A DNA stretch of 64,000 nt from Flavobacteriales bacterium (lineage in GTDB: Bacteria; Bacteroidota; Bacteroidia; Flavobacteriales_F; PHOS-HE28). Made by a program: the position numbers and the translations under genes. Of this stretch, positions 1-8,226 are shown in pieces (positions within the stretch are counted from its first letter, which is position 1; every line of letters begins with the position of its first letter). Under the pieces are notes generated by a model. It saw only the letters and a list, made by a program, of their open reading frames with translations. It was not told the DNA's origin and searched no databases. The stretch spans positions 1 to 64,000 of the forward strand of contig JADJXF010000018.1 of assembly GCA_016715995.1 (NCBI GenBank). Direction: 5' to 3'.

Positions 1-66
1 CGCGCACCTGAACCAAGGCGGGGCGGCCGGGCCGGGAGTGGGGGGGTTCTGAGAAATCGAATCCAC

Positions 67-651
67 ATGTCCGAGCAAGAGCAGGTCCATCCCGAAGTCG
101 CGATGCTCTGCAACGACACGATTGCAGCTATTCAGCAACTGTGCGAGTATCATCATCTCTTCAACGAGAAGAATCTTGGGTTGATGAATGACACATCACC
201 GGAGTTCTTCCAACGACTGCGGCAGCACTTTCAGACTGCGTTTGTTCTGAACATTAGTCGACTCACGGACCACGCGCAGACTGGATACGGCAATCGAGCA
301 AAGGCAAATCTGACTGTGAAGACATTGGAGTATCATGCCCAAGGCCAGCTGTTTGAGAGCCGAGTTCAACACTTGTGCAAGACGTCGGTTGCAGAGAGTG
401 AGTCCATTCGGAATGCTAGGAACAAGCTGGTTGCACATAGAGACCTCGCGGAGGCACTCTCAGAACAAGGACTAACAATCCCCGACTTTCTCGCGCGAAC
501 AGAAAGGGTGCTCGAACACATCTATGAAGCGCTCCAATTATTCTACGCTCCGCCGATAAAAGCCCTCGCTCCATTCAGCACTTGGATGTACCCGTCCTAC
601 CAGACACAAGTGGATGAGGTCTTGGAGTTGCCGAGACAAGCAGAGTGTTGA
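67..651 (+). CDS. HEPN-type protein, AbiU2-like
   Basis: A 194-residue, mostly helical soluble protein. Near residues 115-126 it reads RNARNKLVAHRD, where R118 and H124 match the R-x(4-6)-H signature of HEPN ribonucleases and N119 follows the arginine, as is common in that fold. The overall look (helical N-terminus, a central RLTD stretch, then the RN-H motif) resembles AbiU2-type HEPN proteins found in abortive-infection and toxin-antitoxin settings. Base composition is visibly lower in GC than the genes from 1.6 kb onward, which suggests acquisition. No partner antitoxin is visible on its strand downstream; anything upstream lies outside the window. The RNase role is inferred from the motif only. 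Confidence 0.6.
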   Translation: MSEQEQVHPEVAMLCNDTIAAIQQLCEYHHLFNEKNLGLMNDTSPEFFQRLRQHFQTAFVLNISRLTDHAQTGYGNRAKANLTVKTLEYHAQGQLFESRVQHLCKTSVAESESIRNARNKLVAHRDLAEALSEQGLTIPDFLARTERVLEHIYEALQLFYAPPIKALAPFSTWMYPSYQTQVDEVLELPRQAEC

Positions 652-810
652 TTCCGAGAGTCAACAGCAAATTGGCGCGCGATTTCATAGCGACTTGCCA
701 AAGTGGTTCTGGGATGCCTGGCATAATGCCCCCACGGCAAAGCACTTTGCCTAAATCGAATTCTGGACTTAGGGCGATTGACTATTACTCAGACAAGGGA
801 TAGCTCGGTT

Positions 811-836
811 AAACACCATTACCTATCGGTGTTTTT
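811..836 (+). terminator. Intrinsic-type terminator between convergent genes
   Basis: AAACACC at 811-817 pairs with GGTGTTT at 828-834 around a 10-nt loop, and the run of T continues to 836. It lies between the converging genes at 67-651 and 919-1512. The T tract follows the stem on the plus strand, so it best serves the upstream HEPN gene. Confidence 0.5.
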
Positions 837-918
837 CCAAAATGGATTCACCGATGAACGGGTGTAAGCTCCCCCAATCTCCCGCAGCGGTCTCGCGAAG
901 CCGACCTGCGCCCTCCAG

Positions 919-1512
919 TTATCCCGCCCGCTTCCGCAGCCGCTCCCAAAGCATCCGCTCATTAGTGCTGAGCAGGTCGTGGTCCTTGAACGTGTCGCAT
1001 GATATGATCCGCTTGCCATTCGAGCGGCCCAGCACAAGCCCTTGGTCAATGGCGGCTGCATACTCCGGTTGGCCATCATAGAAGCGCTTGCCTTGGTGCA
1101 ATGGCAGGTCCGGGTATTGCCGGAAGAAGCCCATGAGGTTGGTGAGCTTCACGCCCATCACCTCCGAACGTCGCCCCCATCTGCTCCAGAAATGGGTGTC
1201 GAAGTGCAGCGGTTTGTTGTGCCCGCGCAGCAGGAGCGCATCGAGCGCCTCGTCCTTGAAGGCTTCCGGTCCATGCCACCACCAGAGCAAGGCGTTCGTT
1301 TGGCACCCACTGGGCGTAAGCCTTACACGGCAACGCCATTGCTCGCCCTTGTGCCGGAACATATAATCCAGGTCCTCCGGTTTCGGCGCGTGCCCCTTCG
1401 CCACAGCATTCTGCAACAGGCCGCAACGCAGGCGCATGCTGCGCTCCACATCGGGGTAGCGCTCCCGAGCCAGCTTGAGCTTCTTCTCCAGGAGATGCAG
1501 CGGGATGCTCAT
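919..1512 (-). CDS. Orphan-family protein, paralogue of 36673-37302
   Basis: A 197-residue protein that I cannot assign to a named family. It is clearly homologous to the product of 36673-37302. Both begin with about 20 residues ending in a basic LAR-x-R stretch. Both share a WW/WWN aromatic patch near the middle, a histidine-led H-x-F/W-S-R/Q segment followed by a LMGFF/LHQFF block, then GLVLG and IISC-x-TF/LISC-x-TF near the C-terminus. The ATG at 1512 is preferred over the GTG at 1524 because it aligns exactly with the start of the paralogue. No signal peptide or membrane segment is evident. It converges on the HEPN-like gene at 67-651. Confidence 0.6.
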   Translation of the reverse strand: MSIPLHLLEKKLKLARERYPDVERSMRLRCGLLQNAVAKGHAPKPEDLDYMFRHKGEQWRCRVRLTPSGCQTNALLWWWHGPEAFKDEALDALLLRGHNKPLHFDTHFWSRWGRRSEVMGVKLTNLMGFFRQYPDLPLHQGKRFYDGQPEYAAAIDQGLVLGRSNGKRIISCDTFKDHDLLSTNERMLWERLRKRAG

Positions 1513-1591
1513 GGCCGAATGCACGGAATGAAAATAGGATGGATCAGTGAACCGCGAGCACGCCCCGATGGTTGACGCTCGCCATCCCCCC

Positions 1592-1598
1592 TACCTTG
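1592..1598 (+). promoter_or_regulatory. Putative -7 element
   Basis: TACCTTG lies 11 nt before the ATG at 1609. It is one T shorter than the Bacteroidota -7 consensus TAnnTTTG. Confidence 0.35.
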
Positions 1599-1608
1599 TA
1601 ACGCCCCC

Positions 1609-2229
1609 ATGCTTTACCGCCTCCGCAAGTTCTCACCGCCACTCCTGCGCGGCTGCGCGGCGCTGGCCTTCATGCTCCTCACCTGCCTGCCGACCCGTGC
1701 GCAGCAGAGCCGGTTCAACATCTGGAAGGGTAGCCATCTGGTGGGCAGCATCGTGGCGCAGCGCGTGGTGATAGGCGAGCGCACGGTGTACACGGTGATC
1801 TCGTACTCGGAGTTCCACATTGTGTTGAAGCAGGTGGTGCGCTCAGCGGTCTCCACCGAGCACCGCGCTGGCGATCTGTCCAAATGCTACACCCAAGTGA
1901 CCGTGAACGGCTCCTTGCGCGATAGCAGCCATTGCGCCCCGGAGGAGGCGGCCTTGCGCTGCTTCGTTCATCCGCATGAGCGCTTCATGCATCACGAGGC
2001 CGTTGCATGGACCACGGCGCGCATGTATTTCGAGGAGCCTGTGAGCCAAGCCACAATCTTCGTGGAGAGCGTGATGCGGCATTGCCCCTTGCAGCGCACC
2101 GGCCCTGGGCAGTACAAGCTAGTGCTGCCCGGCAACAAAGTGAATCGCTACAGCTACCGCGACGGGCGCCTGGAGTCCGTGCACGTGGACCGCGGCTTCT
2201 TCGCGCTGGTGTTCCGGAGCGTGGTTTGA
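1609..2229 (+). CDS. Secreted DUF6134-like protein
   Basis: A 206-residue protein with an N-terminal signal peptide: basic start, hydrophobic LAFMLLTCL core and a cleavage-like TRAQQ around residue 30. The mature part begins with a beta-rich segment (an IWKGSHLVGSI stretch) and continues as alternating strands, the pattern of the DUF6134 family of small exported Bacteroidota proteins that adopt a lipocalin- or LolB-like barrel. Four or more cysteines occur in the mature part. The function is unknown. It sits alone between two minus-strand genes and has a TACCTTG element just upstream. Confidence 0.55.
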   Translation: MLYRLRKFSPPLLRGCAALAFMLLTCLPTRAQQSRFNIWKGSHLVGSIVAQRVVIGERTVYTVISYSEFHIVLKQVVRSAVSTEHRAGDLSKCYTQVTVNGSLRDSSHCAPEEAALRCFVHPHERFMHHEAVAWTTARMYFEEPVSQATIFVESVMRHCPLQRTGPGQYKLVLPGNKVNRYSYRDGRLESVHVDRGFFALVFRSVV

Positions 2230-2288
2230 ATGCGCGGGTGCGAAAAGGCAAGGGCATTCGCACCAAATCCCTAGGCGGTGCCAAAGCA

Positions 2289-2314
2289 AAGGCCCCGAGG
2301 TATCCCGGGGCCTT
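2289..2314 (-). terminator. Terminator of the DUF3575 gene
   Basis: AAGGCCCCG (2289-2297) and CGGGGCCTT (2306-2314) form a perfect 9-bp stem with an 8-nt loop. Read on the minus strand, the stem is followed by the T-rich TTTGCTTTGG about 20 nt after the stop codon at 2334. Confidence 0.65.
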
Positions 2315-2333
2315 CGCGGTAGGTAGGCGATGC

Positions 2334-3103
2334 TCAGAAGGCGTAGCCGATGCTGATGCCGCCCCGCATGATGGGGAAGAGCTTGTTGTCGAAATCGGCC
2401 CAGGCCTTCGAACTGGTGGCTTCGGCCTTCGGATCGGTGAGGATGTCGCCGAGCATGAAGACCTGGACATCGGCATCGTCCTGATACTGCTCGATGTTGT
2501 GCTTGATGATCAAGTAGTCCTCAAGCTCCAGGTTGGGGTCGTTGGTCTCCAGGTGAACATTGCCGACGGCCATGCCGAAGCCCGCGTTGAAATCGAGGAA
2601 GACGCGCGGCGCGATGGCGAATTGGACCCCTAGGCCCAGTCCACCGCCGAACGCGCTGGCCTTGCCATCGAGGTTGGCGTTGATGATGCCGCCATTCTTC
2701 TCGTACTCGTAGGGCACCAGGAAAGTGTAGTTGAAGTAGCGCGTGAAGGCCTCGATGTAGAAGCACTTGAACGCCTCCTTGGGGTAGAAGCGGAAATACG
2801 GGTTGATGAAGAGGCCTTGCGGTTCCACATCGCCGGTATAGGTCTGTCGCTCGCCATCAAGGTTGCCAACCGCTTCCACATGAATGGTGCTCGGCAGCTT
2901 GTAGCCGGCCAGCAGCCCCACCGTGGTCTTCAGACCCACCTTCTGCTCGTAGTTGGCGCCGACGGAGAGCAGCGCGTAACCAGCGAGGTTGGTCTTGATC
3001 ACGCGCTTGGGGCTGAAGAGGTCGCTGGCGAGGCCGGCACCATCCTGCGCTTGAAGGGCAAGCGGGGCGGGAGGAGTGCCGCGCCGAAGAGTAGCTTTTT
3101 CAT
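2334..3103 (-). CDS. DUF3575-type outer-membrane beta-barrel (apparent 1-nt frameshift)
   Basis: The mature region (RVIKTNLAGYALLSVGANYEQ onward) alternates hydrophobic strands and ends in an aromatic residue (GISIGYAF), as expected of an outer-membrane barrel. TNL near the start and the PYFRFYP block are typical of DUF3575. The open frame has no proper start. An ATG at 3103 opens MKKLLFGAALLP in the neighbouring frame, and inserting one base in the C-rich stretch around 3068-3078 joins it to LALQAQDGAG, giving a normal signal peptide. A -7 element lies at 3129-3136 and a strong terminator follows. I therefore read one gene with a likely sequence error and not two fragments. Confidence 0.65.
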
Positions 3104-3128
3104 GGGTGGGTGGATTGTTTCTGCACAT

Positions 3129-3136
3129 CGAAAGTA
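3129..3136 (-). promoter_or_regulatory. Putative -7 element
   Basis: On the minus strand this reads TACTTTCG, 25 nt before the ATG at 3103. It matches the recurrent TAnnTTYG motif of this window and supports the 3103 start. Confidence 0.5.
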
Positions 3137-3213
3137 ACGGAAACGGTCCAGCGGTCAAGTATTCGGGCGTGAAGGCCGCTCGTCTTTTTTGGCGTGGACC
3201 CGCCTCAGAGCCA

Positions 3214-4023
3214 TCACGGCCACGCACCAGCTTCCCTGAGCACGGCCTTCGCGATGGCGATGCGCGCCTGGGCGAACGAGGCGTGGGTGGTGTCGCTCGT
3301 GGTGACGCGGTTGGCGAAGAAGTAGGGCGCGCGCTGCGGCGCCTCCACCCAGCCCACATACCAGCCCACACTGCCAGAATCGCCCATGGCCCAGCCGGTC
3401 TTGGCGCGCAATATGTGACCGACCGTGTCCTCGCGCACCATGATGTCCTTGGCGATGCCATAGGTGCGCGGACTGAAGGGCAACTCTTCCGCTTGCACTT
3501 TCCGGAGGAAGGCGATCTGCTGGCGCGGCGTGATCCGCAGCCCTCCCATCACCCAGCACTGATCGTAGCCACCGGTGGTATCGGCATTGCCGTACCCGAG
3601 CGTGTCGAGCCAGTGCTTGAAGCCTGCCGGCCCAATGCCGCGAACGACCTCGCGGAAATACCAGTACACGCTGACGTCGTAGGCCTCGCGGAGGGCGAGG
3701 TCGCGGTTGGTGGCGGCGCGGCCATAATCGCGGCCATCCCACGCGATCACATGATCGGCATCGGACGCCACGCCGGATTCGAGGGCGATGAGGGTGCCGA
3801 GGATCTTGAAGGTGCTGGCGGGCAGGGTGGCCGAATCGCAGCGCGCGCTGTCGATGAAGAGCCAATGGTCGGTCTGCGCGTCATAGCCGATGAAAGACCC
3901 GCTGAGGTTCTGGTCGGCGTAGAGGTGCACGAGGTCGTCGCGCAGGGAGTGGTTCGGTGCGGGAACGGGTGCTGGGCCGGTACAGGCCGTGAGGGCGATG
4001 AGTAAAGGTGCGATGTGACGCAT
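3214..4023 (-). CDS. Class D beta-lactamase (OXA-like), lipoprotein
   Basis: A 269-residue serine beta-lactamase. The catalytic S-T-F-K is at residues 70-73, with K73 expected to be carboxylated in this class. A YDVSVYWYF segment carries the second-motif serine (S118), YGN is at 144-146, a QQIAFLRK block precedes LPFS, and the K-T-G triad is at 208-210, followed by WYVGW. The start chosen (ATG at 4023) gives a lipoprotein signal, LLIALTAC, with C14 as lipidation site; the longer frame to 4077 adds an unlikely leader. It hydrolyses beta-lactams in the periplasm. All motif residues are present, so it should be active. The spectrum cannot be read from the sequence. Confidence 0.88.
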   Translation of the reverse strand: MRHIAPLLIALTACTGPAPVPAPNHSLRDDLVHLYADQNLSGSFIGYDAQTDHWLFIDSARCDSATLPASTFKILGTLIALESGVASDADHVIAWDGRDYGRAATNRDLALREAYDVSVYWYFREVVRGIGPAGFKHWLDTLGYGNADTTGGYDQCWVMGGLRITPRQQIAFLRKVQAEELPFSPRTYGIAKDIMVREDTVGHILRAKTGWAMGDSGSVGWYVGWVEAPQRAPYFFANRVTTSDTTHASFAQARIAIAKAVLREAGAWP

Positions 4024-4073
4024 GTGCTGAACGTAGTCGATTGGAGCGCGAAATAAGCTGACCCGGCCTCCTC

Positions 4074-5332
4074 TCATCCGGCGACTTCAATGATTCGGCC
4101 ATCGCCAGCTGACCGGCTCCTTTCCCCGCGAGCCAACCCGTGCTCCACGCCGCCTGGAAATTGAATCCGCCGGTGATGCCATCGATGTCGAGCACCTCAC
4201 CGGCGAAGTGCAGCCCGGGCGCCACGTGGCTCTCCATGGTGAGCGGATAGATCTGCTGCAGGGCGATGCCGCCCGCAGTGACGAACTCCTCCTTAAAGGT
4301 GGTCTTGCCGCGCGCATCGTAACGGTCGTTGGTGAGCACATCGAGCAGGCGGTCCGTCCACTTCTTTCCCAATCCGCCCAAGGGCTTGGCGGCTGGCAGT
4401 CCAGCGCGCGCGATGAGGTAGGCCCAGAGCCGCGCCGGAAGACCGAAGCCCTCCGCATTGGCCACTTGCCGGTTCGGGTGCGCCGAAGCCTCACTGCTGA
4501 GCCGCTCGCGCGCCTGCACCTCTCCCATCGCTCCCAGCCAATCGATGAGCACGGTGTACTCGTACTTCATGTCGTGCAGCACCCGCGCGCCGAATGCGCT
4601 GAGGCGCAATACGGCTGGACCGCTGAGGCCCCAGTGCGTGATGAGCAAGGGGCCGGTGCTCTCCAACTTGGTCCCCGCGATGCGCAGACGCACGTTCGGC
4701 GCCACCACGCCCATGAGCTCGCGGATGGGATCGTCAGGCAGGTTGAAGGTGAACAAGGACGGAACGGCAGCCACCACCTCGTGACCGAGCTCAGCGAGCC
4801 AGGCGAGGCCTTCGTCCTTGGGTGAACCGCCGGTGGCCACGACCACGCGGTCCGCTTCGAGCGCGCCCTCCGGCGTCGTCAGCACCCAACGGTCATCCGC
4901 GCGCAGCAAACGGGTGACGGGACAATGGAGCTTCGTGACCACACCTGCGCGGCGGGCGGCGGAAACGAGCGCATCGATCACCGTGGCGGAATCATCAGTG
5001 ACGGGGAACATGCGGCCGTCCTTCTCCACCTTCAGCGGAACGCCCTGCGCAGCGAACCAATCCACGGCCTGCGGCTGGCCCCAGGCTGCGAAGACCTTGC
5101 GCAAGAAGACCTCGCCACGCGGGAAGTGGCGCGCGAGTTTGCGTGGCTCGGCGCAGTGGTGCGTGACGTTGCAACGACCGCCGCCGCTGATGCGCACCTT
5201 GGCCAACCACTTGTCGCTCTTCTCCAACAGGAGCACCTCGGCACCAGGCTGATGGGCCTTGGCGCTGATGGCGGCCATGAAGCCCGCCGCTCCGCCACCG
5301 ATGACCACGATGCGCGAAGAAGCGGACGGCAT
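4074..5332 (-). CDS. BaiN/YhiN-family FAD-dependent oxidoreductase (3' frameshift)
   Basis: A HI0933/YhiN-type flavoprotein. The N-terminus carries a dinucleotide-binding VVIGGGAAGFMAA (about residues 8-20), then SGGGRCNVT, VVATGGSPK, and near the end DIDGITGGFNFQAAWSTGW, all typical of the family. As written, the frame runs on to 3881, adds about 60 low-complexity residues and overlaps the beta-lactamase. Restoring one base in the CCCC run at 4124-4127 gives an ending ERSRSAGDGRIIEVAG with a stop at 4074-4076, a normal family length of about 420 residues and no overlap. The physiological substrate is unknown; BaiN itself was linked to bile-acid dehydroxylation, but most members are uncharacterised. 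Confidence 0.8.
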
Positions 5333-5345
5333 CGATGGCCGTGCT

Positions 5346-6239
5346 CTATTGATCCGAGCCTGCCCGCTTCAGCCCGTCCTCGATCATGCCGTAGAACTGA
5401 TCGAGCTTCGGCAGGATGACGATGCGGATGCGCCGGTTGGTGCTGCGGCCCTCGGGCGTGTCGTTGGTCACCAGCGGCACGTACTCGCTGCGGCCGCCGG
5501 CCGTGATGCGCGCGGGGTTCACCTTGTAGTCCGTCTGCAGCACGCGCGCGATGGTGGTGGCGCGCGATGCGCTGAGGTCCCAGTTGTCCTTGAAGCAATC
5601 GCGCTTGATGGGCACATTGTCGGTATGGCCCTCGACAAGGAGTTCCATATCGGGCTTGTCGTTGACCACGGTGGCCACCTTGGCGAGCACCTCCTTGGCA
5701 CGCGGCGAGAGCTGTGTGCTGCCGCTGTTGAAGAGCATCTTGTCGCTGAGCGAGATGAAGACCACGCTCTTCTCCACGTTCACCACCACATCGGTGTCGT
5801 TGAGGTTGCCGAGCGAGCTCTTCAGGCTGACGACGAGGGCCAGGGTGATGGAATCCTTCTTCGTAAGGGCATCGTGCAGATTGCGGATGCGCAGGTCCTG
5901 CTCCCGGATCTGCTCCAGCGAGCGCTCGAGATTGGCGGCCTCCTGCTTCGTGAGGGTGGCCATCTGGCCCACGCTGTTGAGCAGGTTGGCATTGGTGCTT
6001 CCCAACTCGGCCACTTGGTCCTTGAGGTGCTGGTTGCTGTTCTCAAGACCGGCGACGCGGGCATCCAGCACGGCCTTCTCGCCCCGGCAGGCATCGAGCG
6101 AGCGGTTGCACTCATCGAGCTTGTTGTTGAGCGTTTCGTTGGAGGCCTGGATGGCGGCGTACTTCTTCTTGGAAACGCAGGAGCCAGCGACAAGCAGGAT
6201 CACGAAGGAGAGAAGGGCGAAGCGTGCAAGGGTTTTCAT
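5346..6239 (-). CDS. OmpA-family lipoprotein with coiled coil
   Basis: A 297-residue protein with a lipoprotein signal (VILLVAGSC, lipidated Cys at about residue 23), then about 110 residues of charged coiled coil (KKYAAIQ..., NKLDEC, SLEQIREQD), then a C-terminal OmpA/MotB peptidoglycan-binding domain from about residue 150. The domain shows MLFNSGSTQLS, EGHTDNVPI, SASRATTIARVL and STNRRIRIVI. This architecture anchors the outer membrane to peptidoglycan. The start at 6239 gives the best signal peptide; in-frame ATGs at 6245 and 6251 add only two or four residues. The 3' end is 14 nt from the flavoprotein start on the same strand, so the two may be co-transcribed. Confidence 0.88.
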   Translation of the reverse strand: MKTLARFALLSFVILLVAGSCVSKKKYAAIQASNETLNNKLDECNRSLDACRGEKAVLDARVAGLENSNQHLKDQVAELGSTNANLLNSVGQMATLTKQEAANLERSLEQIREQDLRIRNLHDALTKKDSITLALVVSLKSSLGNLNDTDVVVNVEKSVVFISLSDKMLFNSGSTQLSPRAKEVLAKVATVVNDKPDMELLVEGHTDNVPIKRDCFKDNWDLSASRATTIARVLQTDYKVNPARITAGGRSEYVPLVTNDTPEGRSTNRRIRIVILPKLDQFYGMIEDGLKRAGSDQ

Positions 6240-6261
6240 AGGCATGGACATTGGTGTGTTG

Positions 6262-6269
6262 CGAAAGTA
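6262..6269 (-). promoter_or_regulatory. Putative -7 element
   Basis: TACTTTCG on the minus strand, about 22 nt before the OmpA-family ATG at 6239. Confidence 0.45.
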
Positions 6270-6402
6270 GCCGCTCAGGGAACGCCGAAGGGGCGCAGGC
6301 GATCCGATGATATGGAGCAATTCGCCCTGCACGAAGTACAGCCACGTGCGGCTACATTGGCCGCGCATCCCATCCGAGAAACAGATTCCCCGCAGCATTA
6401 CC

Positions 6403-6792
6403 ATGGCCTCACCCGAGAACCACAAGGACATTCCCATGGCCCGCATCACGCTCAACGGCGAGGGACTCGTGGTGGTGAGCATCCGACCGGATGTGCGGAT
6501 CGACGTCACCGGCCTGTCGGGCGCCATGCATGCGCGGCGCGAACTGATCGGCGACGGCCGGGGTGCCCTGATGTTCCACGCGCTGGGCGACCTGGACTGG
6601 GAGCCCGCTGCGCTGCAGACCGATTTCTTCGGGCAGTACCAGGAGAGCATTACGGCGCTGGCCGTGGTGGTGGACAGCCGCGTGCTCACGCTCGTGGCCA
6701 ACATGTACTTCGGCCTTTTCCCTGCGCGCTTCCCCACCAAGGTGTTCAACGACGAGTCGGAGGCGAGGGCATGGCTCGCAGCGAATGGGTAG
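6403..6792 (+). CDS. Small SpoIIAA/STAS-like protein (DUF7793-like)
   Basis: About 129 residues, with a second possible start at 6436 (MARITL). It shows alternating beta strands and helices and ends with a FNDESEARAWLAANG helix. The combination of a VVVDSRVLTLVANMYFG strand-helix and a FNDE-x-EARAWL end resembles small STAS/SpoIIAA-like or DUF7793 proteins of Bacteroidota. No catalytic motif is visible. The last 8 nt overlap the start of the Crp-like regulator, which suggests a two-gene transcription unit. Confidence 0.5.
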   Translation: MASPENHKDIPMARITLNGEGLVVVSIRPDVRIDVTGLSGAMHARRELIGDGRGALMFHALGDLDWEPAALQTDFFGQYQESITALAVVVDSRVLTLVANMYFGLFPARFPTKVFNDESEARAWLAANG

Positions 6793-7365
6793 CAGCCCCA
6801 TGGAACTGGTCTGCCACACCATCGAGCGTTATGTGGCGCTGACCGATGACGAATGGGCGCGCATCGCTCCGTGCTGGCGCGAATACGCCTACAGCAAAGG
6901 CGCGGCGGTGTGCGCCGTAGGCCAGGTGGAGCAGCGCTTCTACATCGTGCGCAGCGGTGTGCAGCGGTTGTCCTTCCCGCACGACGGTCAGGATGTGTGC
7001 GTGGGCTTCGGCTACGATGGCAGCTGGAGCGGCGAGTACGCCTCCTTCATCAGCCGGAAGCCCGCGCGCTTCGATGTGGTGGCCATGACCGACAGCGTAC
7101 TGCTGGGCATCACCTACGATGAACTGCAACAGCTCTACAAGGAAGTGCCCGTGATGGAGCGATTCGGCCGGATGATCGTGGAGGAGCTGCTGCTTGGCCG
7201 AGCAACGCGGGAGATCGAGCAGATGAGCATGAGCGCCGAGGAACGCTACGACCGCCTCGTGGCGCGCAGTCCGCACCTGCTGCAGCTGGTGCCGCAGAAA
7301 GACATCGCGAGCTACCTGCGGATGACCCCGAGACCTTCAGCCGGTTGCGGCGCAGGCGTTCTTGA
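6785..7365 (+). CDS. Crp/Fnr-family cyclic-nucleotide-binding regulator (3' frameshift)
   Basis: An N-terminal cyclic-nucleotide-binding domain (about residues 10-125, with FYIVRSGVQRLSF and SWSGEYASFISRKPA) is followed by a long helix and a C-terminal helix-turn-helix. The visible frame breaks in the recognition helix: after QKDIASYLRMTP it runs into an unrelated tail ending at 7429. Adding one base in the CCCC run at 7326-7329 restores ETFSRLRRRRS and a stop at 7363-7365, the usual ending of Bacteroidota Crp-like proteins. I treat the gene as intact with a probable base-call error. The ligand is not known. Two class III cyclases are encoded at 49-52 kb in this window. Confidence 0.78.
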
Positions 7366-7410
7366 TCCAGGTCAAGCGGCTGCATGTGCTCCTGCGCGTT
7401 GTTTTGCGCC

Positions 7411-7968
7411 ATGGATGCGAACGCGATGATTGATGCGCTCTTGGAGGTGTTGCGCGGGCAGATCGCGCGAGCACGGGAGATCCAACGGCTTCCGGCGGAG
7501 CTGTTGCTGAAGCGGCCCGCGCAGGGGAAGTGGAACGCACTGGAGGTCTTCGAGCACATGAACCTGAGCAGCGGCGTGTATGCGCGCGGCATCGCGAAGG
7601 TCTTCGGCGGGCAAGCGGCACGACATCCAGCGAATCCGGTCTTCAAGGCGGGCTTCTTGGGCGACTTCAGTACAAAGGCGATGCTGCCGAAGCCCGATGG
7701 CCGGATCGCGTGGCGGATGAAGACGCTGCGCATGTTCGACCCGCCACGGCAGCACGGGGCATCCTCGGAGAGCATCGCACGCTTCATCGCCTTGTGCGAA
7801 TGCTTCCTGCGGCTGCTTGAACAGGCGCGCGGCACCGATCTGAACCGGATGAAGGTGGTGAGCAGCCTCGGACCCATCCTGTGCTTCAAGGCAGGCGATG
7901 CCTTCCGCTTCCCCATCGCGCATCAGCAGCGGCACTTCCTCCAGATCGAGCGGTTGCTTGCTCAATGA
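7411..7968 (+). CDS. DinB-like putative metal-dependent protein
   Basis: A 185-residue helical protein with the DinB/YfiT four-helix layout. KWNALEVFEHMNLSS supplies the first histidine and the C-terminal FPIAHQQRHFLQIERLL supplies two more, the expected metal triad. Members bind a divalent metal and act in thiol transfer or remain uncharacterised. The ATG at 7411 is preferred to 7384, because the extra nine residues are cysteine-rich and atypical. It follows the Crp-like gene by 45 nt. Confidence 0.68.
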   Translation: MDANAMIDALLEVLRGQIARAREIQRLPAELLLKRPAQGKWNALEVFEHMNLSSGVYARGIAKVFGGQAARHPANPVFKAGFLGDFSTKAMLPKPDGRIAWRMKTLRMFDPPRQHGASSESIARFIALCECFLRLLEQARGTDLNRMKVVSSLGPILCFKAGDAFRFPIAHQQRHFLQIERLLAQ

Positions 7969-7969
7969 G

Positions 7970-8160
7970 AATGCAACAACCGGAAATGGACGTGAATGAA
8001 CGGGAATACCGGCCGGGAGCAACAAACTCAATTGGCGTTCATCCACGCTCCTTCACGGTTGGTCTCCTCCTTCCCCCTAAGAATGCAACCGGCAATGAAC
8101 GGGAATGCTGAACGTAAGCAACGAAGTCAATTGGTGTTCATCCACGTTCATTCACGGTTC
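7970..8160 (+). repeat. Imperfect intergenic direct repeat (two copies)
   Basis: Copy 1 (7970-8060) and copy 2 (8082-8160) share ATGCAAC, AATGAACGGGAAT, AGCAAC, TCAATTGG and GTTCATCCACG followed by TTCACGGTT. A third, inverted relative lies at 21508-21543. It looks like a dispersed non-coding repeat family with no coding potential that I trust. Confidence 0.6.
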
Positions 8161-8177
8161 TCTATCGGCACCGGTGA

Positions 8178-8213
8178 AAAGGCGGCGCGGGACCCCTTTC
8201 GGGACCCCGCGCC
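8178..8213 (-). terminator. Terminator of phoH
   Basis: GGCGCGGG (8184-8191) pairs with CCCGCGCC (8206-8213), with an inner CCC/GGG pairing in the loop. On the minus strand the stem is followed by CTTTTCACC, a few bases after the phoH stop at 8227. Confidence 0.6.
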
Positions 8214-8226
8214 GGAATGATCGCGT

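Noticed and set aside
3881..4073. Extended C-terminus of the BaiN-like protein overlapping the beta-lactamase gene
   Set aside because: The tail is arginine/proline-rich and unlike the family; one restored base gives a normal ending at 4074.
5259..6842. 527-codon plus-strand open frame across the OmpA-type gene
   Set aside because: It is antisense to a recognisable lipoprotein and spans two other genes' starts; no domain is visible.
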